NCBI GenBank assembly: GCA_018399795.1 | Contig: JAGYOC010000077.1 | Location: forward strand, 1 to 6,314 | Direction: 5' to 3' | Source: Dehalococcoidales bacterium | Lineage (GTDB): Bacteria; Chloroflexota; Dehalococcoidia; Dehalococcoidales; UBA5760 | DNA: 6,314 nucleotides | Part shown: positions 3,301 through 6,314 of the stretch, one piece after another | How the letters are laid out: every line of letters begins with the position of its first letter | Position numbering within the stretch: the first letter of the stretch is position 1 | Translations under genes and position numbers: made by a program | Notes under the pieces: model-generated | The model's database searches: none | Told to the model about the DNA's origin: nothing | The model's input: only the letters and a program-made list of their open reading frames with translations

Positions 3301-6166
3301 CTGCGAACTTACGGTTCAAAATACAGCTATCCGGAACAACCATAGTATGTTTGGCGGTCGGCGATACTTAGACCCAAGTCTCGACGGGGGTAATGCCGCT
3401 GGCATTAATTTCCTTGCGCCAGCAGATAATCTGACCATCGAGGGGTCGACGATTACAGGAAACCTGAATATCGCCGGGGGAGTTGGCGGCGTTCGAGTTG
3501 AGGCCGATACTGTAACAATTGCCGATACCCGTATTGCTGAAAACTACGGGGTGACTGGAGGCGGTGGCATTCACGTCACTGAAACGACGGAGCTTATCCT
3601 CCAAAATTCGACCATAAGTGGCAACATGACGACGAGCACCCGTACTATAAAGTGGAATGGTGGGGATAGCGACAATGGAGCCTCTGGCATCTGTCTGGAT
3701 AAGGTTGAAAACGTGCTCATTGATTCCTGTACCATTAAAAACAATAAAGTACACGAGCATACAGGTATTGAGGAATATATGAGTGATAAAAAATACTGGG
3801 CTCCGTTGCATACGTCCGCCAAGGGGGTGGGCATCGGTGGAACCGCCGATAAGTTCACTCTCCGTAACAGCACCGTCAGCGGCAACACCGGCTTCGCCGG
3901 CCTCGGCGCTGTGCACCGCTCGGATACAAACGATTATATGGTACATCCTTTGGGAGATGCTGATCCCGACAAGGAAGTACCTACGCTCGCCGGTGTAAAC
4001 GTAAATAGTGAAGACGCGAACATCCAGAACTCCACCATTGCTCGCAATGCTGGCGGAGGGTTGATTATAAAAGAAGGTACGTTTACCATCGAAAGCTCTA
4101 TCTTCAGTGGTAACATCCAGAGTGAAGTCGGCGGGGCAACCCCCGTGGACATTATCAATACCGGTGGCACCCTGAACGTCAGCAACTCGCTTGTGGAAAC
4201 TACAGGCGGCGACCACGGCGTGACCGACGGTGTGGACGGCAATATCGTCGAACAGGATCCCCTTTTGGGACCTCTGTCTGATAACGGTGGTTCGACCCAT
4301 ACCCACGCCCTGGGCGGCGGGAGCCCGGCAATCGACGCCGGCAGCAACCCCGCGGATATGGATTGGGACCAGCGCGGGCCCGGCTACTATCGCCACCGCT
4401 ATGACGGTTCGGATATGGGCGCCTTTGAAATCCAGGCCAAACCTGTGCTGCCTGAGATAGAGGATCAACAGGCACTGGTAAACGAAGCGTTTTCCTTTAC
4501 CGTTCCCGAAGGATATTTGGACGATCCGGAGGCCGACGAACCCCTCACCTACGGGCTAACCTGCGCTGACGAATCGGAGCTGCCCGGATGGCTGAGTTTC
4601 GACCCGGAGACCCGCATTCTGAGCGGAACCCTCTCCGGTGAGGACGGCGGCAGCGTGGCCCTTAAGGCCTCCGTGACCAACGAGCGCGGGGTGGCGGCAA
4701 CGCAGAGCTTTGAACTCACCATCACAGAGCTTGATGATTCAGGCGAGGATGATAGTTCTTCAGGAAGTGGCAGTTCAGAAACACCCAGCGACACTGTAGA
4801 GGAAATCACTGTCAATGTAGAAGAAGGGGAAAGTGACACAATAGTATCCACAGCTAGTCTCGAAAGAACGACAGAAAGTGATGGAACTAAACGAGACAAA
4901 GTAACTTTTGATGTAGCTAATGCTACTGAAGCTGTCAATAAAGTATTACAAGCCAACGAAGATACTGCTAGAATAGTTATTCCTGACCCAAATGATCAAG
5001 TATCTGAGGTAAGGGTTATAATTCCAAAGGAAGCTGTCGAGGCTGTCTCCCAAGGCAAGATTAATCTTGAAATTGTAAGCGAACATGCTAAAATAAGTAT
5101 TCCAAGTGAATCATTGCAAGAACTGGATCAAGACTTATACTTTAGAGTAGTACCTATTAAAGAAGAGGAGAAACGAAATGAGGTTGCCAGTAGATTAAGA
5201 ACTGAAGAGGTTGTTCGCCAGATTATTAAAGATGATAATGTAAGCTTAGTTGGTCGCCCAGCCACCATTGAGACCAATATGAAGAGTAGAGCGGTAGAAA
5301 TCACGCTGCCATTAGGGGAGATTACTCTACCAGACAATGAACAGGAACGTCAGGAATATCTCCGGAATCTAGGCGTCTATATAGAGCATAGCGATGGAGA
5401 AAAGGTAGTTTATAGAGGAGAAGTAACCTCTTACAAAGAGGATGTACCGGGCCTAAAATTTATGATTGATAGATTTAGCACTTTTGCCGTTATCCAGGGT
5501 GAGGGGCTAGAAGATTATTTTGATAGCCAGCAGGTACTGACTCCTGATGAAGATGGCTTCCACCAGGCTTATATCATTGGTTACCCTGACGATACCTTTA
5601 AGCCGGAAAACCACCTGACTAGAGCAGAAATGGCAACGATTCTGGCTGGGGTCCATGAGGCAAGCCAGAAAGCTGCAGATGACACCACTGGCTATTCAGA
5701 CCTGGCGCCAGATCATTGGGCAAAAACAGCGATTGCCAAAGCTACCCAGGGAGGGCTGTTAAAGGGTTATCCTGATGGCAACTTCCAGGCTGAGAACGCC
5801 ATCACCCGGGCAGAGGTGGCAGCAATAACCAGTCGCTGGTTGGGGTTAAGCAGCAACGGTAGCCATCAGTTATCGGATATATCCGGACATTGGGCAGAAC
5901 AGGTTATAGAACAGGCATATCAGGCTGACATTCTAACCGGCTATCCTGACGGCACATTTAGGCCAGCCCAAGCGATAACTCGAGCCGAGACCGTAGTCGT
6001 GATCAATAAAATTCTAGACAGAGGCCCCTTGCATGGGGTGAAGACACCAACTTGGTCCGATGTTTCCGCCGACCACTGGGCTTATGGACATATAGAGGAA
6101 GCATCCAGAGACCACTACTTCATATTGGAGGAAGAACAAGAGATCATGATTGACGAAGAACAATAA
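299..6166 (+). CDS. SLH-anchored giant modular surface protein (beta-propeller plus beta-helix)
   Basis: This 1,955-residue protein is predicted to be exported by Sec and held on the cell wall by its C-terminal SLH repeats, which in this family bind secondary cell wall polysaccharide. The start is set by AGGAGGA 8 bases upstream and by the signal peptide that follows directly. Domain order: signal peptide, CBM_X2-like, Big_5 Ig-like, FN3-like, seven FG-GAP/VCBS repeats, He_PIG, choice-of-anchor-Q beta-helix, He_PIG, acidic Ser/Gly linker, pre-SLH domain, SLH region. No catalytic motif is recognised, so the likely role is adhesion, glycan or particle binding, or S-layer structure; this is inference. 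The gene stands alone between its own leader and a terminator. Residues 237-1478 are encoded by markedly more GC-rich DNA than the arms and contain all six cysteines, which suggests a mosaic origin. Coding-like sequence in another frame follows the stop, so the C-terminus may be truncated by a frameshift. Confidence 0.96.
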   Translation: MIGKQERKKILSLLIAFAMVFSFAMPASVYAQNGDATINPETAVYDLDAPADVTTTITWNNATEVIEVKDGEALTEGAEADYEVDDNILIIKESYLAGELTKDGEQVVLTIIFDEGENATFTITATEEVYLGVDSTDPVDKATEVAVDTTIEVTFDEAIAEGDGFEDITLMDNGTQVGFSTEIEDTVLTINPDEDLDNDTEFTVTIPANAVEDDDTGELELEEEYSFSFTVEQVVTGDGTIFLQPVGNNGSTIDTNPEFTWAGDGTGTVSYTLYVGTAPNPFDSGTAHEVGEDQSLALPDALTPGTTYYWGVEMSDDVDTLLSTVQPLTILQQDRGGRIIFDGINNANNIRQSDFGVYDTYTADLNGDGAPDVLTASRGANTISWYNNDGDGNFSEEKIISSEMELPTAVSAADLNGNGHLDVLSASSGDDKIAWYENDGTGKFGEPQVICTSGLGPQDVHAADLNGSGHLDLIVPSFYDDTIAWYENDGAGNFSSRKVISTDLAGPKAVNTADINGDGHQDVIAAAKISGEVAWFESDGAGNFGTAQVVGTVAKNIAYYVEAADLNGNGAPDLLFGNYWAENTDGEGTFDDPQEFPRGYFAVFASLTTAADLNGNGHLDVIGATTYNNQIYWHENKGDGTFGDRQLIADYGMVGSQTSVLTADIDSDGVLDVVAAPRLARRVDWYENRHGPFPFVVDGIPDQVANENVAYSYTIGDNAFDHLDEGEPLDYTATQADGSLLPGWLEFDDDAAAFSGTPSAEEAAELTLQVTATDTNGAAASTTFTLTVTAADGAEDTEVTNTGDSGPGSLRQVVEDASVGDTITFAEAISGNTITLTSGTSSEGSPGILIDKSLTIDGDLDDDGTPDITISGNDNFGIFNIDDVDESSYSDVVLKGLVLTNGRVGDRYGEFFGTVTTAENLEMRYCVIKNSSAPIAGSAVWAKDGETVLHGSEIIDNYLRNEERANPGGALLLQGIEAHVVDSTVSGNTGYFAYSAGIFATCELTVQNTAIRNNHSMFGGRRYLDPSLDGGNAAGINFLAPADNLTIEGSTITGNLNIAGGVGGVRVEADTVTIADTRIAENYGVTGGGGIHVTETTELILQNSTISGNMTTSTRTIKWNGGDSDNGASGICLDKVENVLIDSCTIKNNKVHEHTGIEEYMSDKKYWAPLHTSAKGVGIGGTADKFTLRNSTVSGNTGFAGLGAVHRSDTNDYMVHPLGDADPDKEVPTLAGVNVNSEDANIQNSTIARNAGGGLIIKEGTFTIESSIFSGNIQSEVGGATPVDIINTGGTLNVSNSLVETTGGDHGVTDGVDGNIVEQDPLLGPLSDNGGSTHTHALGGGSPAIDAGSNPADMDWDQRGPGYYRHRYDGSDMGAFEIQAKPVLPEIEDQQALVNEAFSFTVPEGYLDDPEADEPLTYGLTCADESELPGWLSFDPETRILSGTLSGEDGGSVALKASVTNERGVAATQSFELTITELDDSGEDDSSSGSGSSETPSDTVEEITVNVEEGESDTIVSTASLERTTESDGTKRDKVTFDVANATEAVNKVLQANEDTARIVIPDPNDQVSEVRVIIPKEAVEAVSQGKINLEIVSEHAKISIPSESLQELDQDLYFRVVPIKEEEKRNEVASRLRTEEVVRQIIKDDNVSLVGRPATIETNMKSRAVEITLPLGEITLPDNEQERQEYLRNLGVYIEHSDGEKVVYRGEVTSYKEDVPGLKFMIDRFSTFAVIQGEGLEDYFDSQQVLTPDEDGFHQAYIIGYPDDTFKPENHLTRAEMATILAGVHEASQKAADDTTGYSDLAPDHWAKTAIAKATQGGLLKGYPDGNFQAENAITRAEVAAITSRWLGLSSNGSHQLSDISGHWAEQVIEQAYQADILTGYPDGTFRPAQAITRAETVVVINKILDRGPLHGVKTPTWSDVSADHWAYGHIEEASRDHYFILEEEQEIMIDEEQ
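404..676 (+). other. CBM_X2-like beta-sandwich domain (residues 36-126)
   Basis: The segment starts ATINPETAVYD, has EALTEGAEADYEV and the signature IIKESYLAGEL in the middle, and ends in ATFTITAT. These match the pattern of the CBM_X2 family (start with P..A.FD, a central G..L..G.DY, then I.k.YL, then a glycine-containing turn and a T.TI strand). CBM_X2 modules occur in cellulosomal scaffoldins and surface proteins. They are beta-sandwich folds linked to cell-surface or polysaccharide binding. The DNA here is AT-leaning, like the 3' arm of the gene. Confidence 0.8.
683..994 (+). other. Bacterial Ig-like domain, Big_5 / SbsA type (residues 129-232)
   Basis: The sequence reads VDSTDPVDKATEVAVDTTIEV, then TFDEAI, then LTINPDEDLDNDTEFTVTIP, an Asp/Glu-rich turn, and a closing FSFTVE strand. 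The order 'P..gatdV.vdt.i...F.e.i', 'L.p...L..nt.ytvtI...av.D' and 'f.FtT' is that of the Big_5 domain found in S-layer proteins such as SbsA. It probably acts as a rigid spacer near the exposed end of the protein. The many Asp and Glu residues suggest calcium or cation binding. Confidence 0.82.
1013..1288 (+). other. Fibronectin-III-like domain (residues 239-330)
   Basis: The segment has P.FTWAGDGTG, then YTLYVGTAPNPFD, then LTPGTTYYWGVEMSDD and a closing strand. This follows the pattern of FN3-like modules with 'a..Y.lyvGt' and 'L.pgttYyWrV', which often precede propeller or helix domains in large bacterial surface proteins. The codon use switches to GC-rich codons at its start, so it appears to be the first module of the inserted block. 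Confidence 0.72.
1310..2371 (+). repeat. Seven FG-GAP/VCBS repeats, probable beta-propeller (residues 338-691)
   Basis: Seven copies of a calcium-loop motif of the form DLNG(D/N)GxxD begin at residues 364, 414, 464, 514, 565, 612 and 664. Most are followed by a W(Y/F/H)E(N/S) strand and GDGxF or GxGNF. The seventh is more divergent (DIDSDGVLD). The first four are exactly 50 residues (150 bases) apart. The sevenfold count and the length per repeat (about 50) match integrin-alpha-like seven-bladed propellers. In that family the Asp-rich loops bind calcium. The fifth copy is degenerate: the WYEN strand is shortened to YWAENTDGEGTF. The likely role is ligand binding or a stalk element; no ligand can be named. 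Confidence 0.88.
2384..2671 (+). other. He_PIG / putative cadherin Ig-like domain 1 (residues 696-791)
   Basis: The domain has IPDQVANENVAYSYTI, then LDYTATQADGS, LPGWLEFD, FSGTPS and a closing FTLTVTA strand. These are the hallmarks of the He_PIG Ig-like family (P..q.a..g..fsy.i, LP.WL.fd, fsGTP). Such domains act as protein-protein or glycan-contact modules and spacers. It joins the propeller to the beta-helix and pairs with a second copy on the far side of the helix. Confidence 0.85.
2687..4435 (+). other. Right-handed beta-helix, choice-of-anchor-Q type (residues 797-1379)
   Basis: The domain opens with EVTNTGDSGPGSLRQVVEDA, close to the 'vtnt.DsGpGSLReAi..A' entry motif of these helices. 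Short rungs follow with recurring 'L.I.nStIsGN' units, for example QNTAIRNN, EGSTITGN, QNSTISGN, DSCTIKNN, RNSTVSGN and ESSIFSGN. It closes with DPLLGPLSDNGGSTHTHAL, GSPAIDAG, DQRG and DMGAFE, the standard end of the choice-of-anchor Q family. No polysaccharide-lyase catalytic signature is recognised. The family is common in cell-surface and adhesin-like proteins, so a binding or structural role is the safer inference. Confidence 0.87.
4442..4732 (+). other. He_PIG / putative cadherin Ig-like domain 2 (residues 1382-1478)
   Basis: The motifs repeat those of the first copy: PEIEDQQALVNEAFSFTVPE, EPLTYGLTCADES, LPGWLSFD, LSGTLSGED and a closing FELTITE strand. It ends the GC-rich block. The two copies bracket the beta-helix and are diverged from each other, so they are unlikely to be a recent tandem duplication. 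Confidence 0.85.
4733..4795 (+). other. Acidic Ser/Gly linker (residues 1479-1499)
   Basis: The stretch DDSGEDDSSSGSGSSETPSD is low-complexity, acidic and Ser/Gly-rich. It has no domain signature and is likely a flexible, solvent-exposed hinge. It falls exactly where base composition and codon use change from the GC-rich block to the AT-leaning 3' arm. Confidence 0.8.
4796..5497 (+). other. Pre-SLH domain of large Gram-positive surface proteins (residues 1500-1733)
   Basis: The segment contains LERTTESDGTKRDKVTFD, RIVIPDPNDQVSEVRVIIPKEAV, ISIPSESL, LYFRVVPIKEEEKR, VSLVGRPATIETNM, ITLPLGEITLP, GVYIEHSDGEK and a closing FSTFAVIQ. From memory this closely follows a conserved region that sits just before SLH repeats in large surface proteins of Paenibacillus and related Bacillota. 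I do not know a formal family name or a defined function for it. It has no cysteine and is probably a rigid all-beta spacer that lifts the cargo away from the wall. It is AT-leaning and uses mostly AGA arginine codons, unlike the block before it. Confidence 0.65.
5558..6118 (+). repeat. SLH cell-wall anchor: three TRAE repeats plus a terminal half repeat (residues 1754-1940)
   Basis: Three copies of the GYPDGxFxxxxxxTRAE core are present: GYPDDTF with LTRAE at 1761-1777, GYPDGNF with ITRAE at 1823-1839, and GYPDGTF with ITRAE at 1881-1897. Complete N-terminal halves with D.(S/A).(D)HWA precede the second (YSDLAPDHWA, 1799) and third (LSDISGHWA, 1858). The first lacks this half. A lone half (WSDVSADHWAYGHIEEAS) follows at 1919-1936. 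In known SLH trimers the TRAE arginines and nearby residues bind pyruvylated secondary cell wall polysaccharide. This region anchors the protein to the wall from outside. Confidence 0.95.
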
Positions 6167-6263
6167 TCTCGCTTTCTCAGATGCTCCCTTTGTGGCAGAA
6201 GAAAGCATCACTGTAACAGGAGCAGTAACCGATTCAAATGTGCAAGTTAATTCAATAAAATAA
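6150..6263 (+). pseudogene. Coding-like tail in another frame after the stop (possible lost C-terminus)
   Basis: The frame one base ahead of the main gene is open from 6150 to the TAA at 6261-6263. From 6159 it reads N-N-N-L-A-F-S-D-A-P-F-V-A-E-E-S-I-T-V-T, then GAVTDSNVQVNSIK. It looks like the start of an Ig-like strand pair (SITVTGAVTDSNVQV). There is no suitable Shine-Dalgarno spacing or ATG for an independent gene. Removing one G at 6158 would fuse the main frame as IMIDENNNL and give a protein of about 1,987 residues. It may be a real extension lost by a single-base insertion, a sequencing error, a recombination scar, or chance. Confidence 0.4.
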
Positions 6264-6276
6264 ATAGATTCAAAAA

Positions 6277-6314
6277 GACCATGATTGGCAGTTTAGCAGC
6301 TGCTGGTCATGGTC
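6277..6314 (+). terminator. Strong stem-loop, likely rho-independent terminator (cut by window end)
   Basis: GACCATGATTGGCAG at 6277-6291 pairs with CTGCTGGTCATGGTC at 6300-6314 to form an uninterrupted 15-bp stem. Three of the pairs are G-T wobbles. The loop is the 8 bases TTTAGCAG. Five A residues (6272-6276) lie directly before the stem, so a matching T-run probably follows just beyond the window and the terminator may work in both directions. It lies about 110 bases after the stop codon and would end transcription of the large gene, which supports a monocistronic unit. Confidence 0.8.

Noticed and set aside
2687..4435. Polysaccharide lyase or other catalytic beta-helix enzyme
   Set aside because: The entry and exit motifs are those of the choice-of-anchor-Q family, and no catalytic residue cluster could be recognised.
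3368..4468. 366-codon open frame on the minus strand
   Set aside because: It lies wholly opposite the beta-helix coding region, has no recognisable domain, and long antisense frames are common opposite Gly/Asn/Asp-rich GC-leaning repeats.
6150..6263. Independent small gene after the stop
   Set aside because: The only start is a TTG 18 bases after GGAGG (6127-6131), too far for good initiation. It is better explained as a frameshifted tail of the large gene.

Overview
The window is filled by one very large gene. A 5,868-base reading frame (299-6166, + strand, 1,955 codons) encodes a secreted, modular surface protein that is anchored to the cell wall by C-terminal S-layer homology (SLH) repeats. 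The Gram-positive signal peptide, the strong AGGAGGA ribosome binding site, the SLH anchor and the AT-rich flanking DNA point to a Bacillota (Firmicutes) bacterium. The species cannot be read from the sequence. The protein is rich in Asp and Glu, which fits a calcium-binding extracellular protein and possibly a saline or alkaline habitat; the habitat is inference.

Layout. Bases 1-298 are a non-coding leader with a weak candidate promoter, two inverted repeats (101-127 and 156-182), a run of AGCAACA elements spaced mostly 11 nt apart (201-261), and the ribosome binding site (284-290). The gene then encodes, in order: signal peptide (residues 1-31), a CBM_X2-like beta-sandwich (36-126), a Big_5/SbsA-type Ig-like domain (129-232), a fibronectin-III-like domain (239-330), seven FG-GAP/VCBS repeats probably forming a seven-bladed beta-propeller (338-691), an Ig-like putative-cadherin (He_PIG) domain (696-791), a long right-handed beta-helix of the 'choice-of-anchor Q' type (797-1379), a second He_PIG domain (1382-1478), an acidic Ser/Gly linker (1479-1499), a pre-SLH domain (1500-1733), and the SLH region (1754-1940). 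Bases 6167-6314 hold a short out-of-frame coding-like tail and a strong stem-loop terminator that ends at the last base of the window.

The arms of the gene (about 299-1010 and 4735-5520) are AT-leaning, favour AGA for arginine in the 3' arm, and encode no cysteine. The block between them (about 1013-4732) is clearly more GC-rich and holds all six cysteines. The simplest reading is a host surface-protein scaffold (signal, X2, Ig, pre-SLH, SLH) carrying an acquired cassette of propeller, beta-helix and paired He_PIG modules. The gene seems to be monocistronic, with its own leader and terminator. No defence system, CRISPR array, RNA gene or mobile element is visible. The points most worth checking are the mosaic composition, the possible frameshift that removes a C-terminal extension, and the structured leader.
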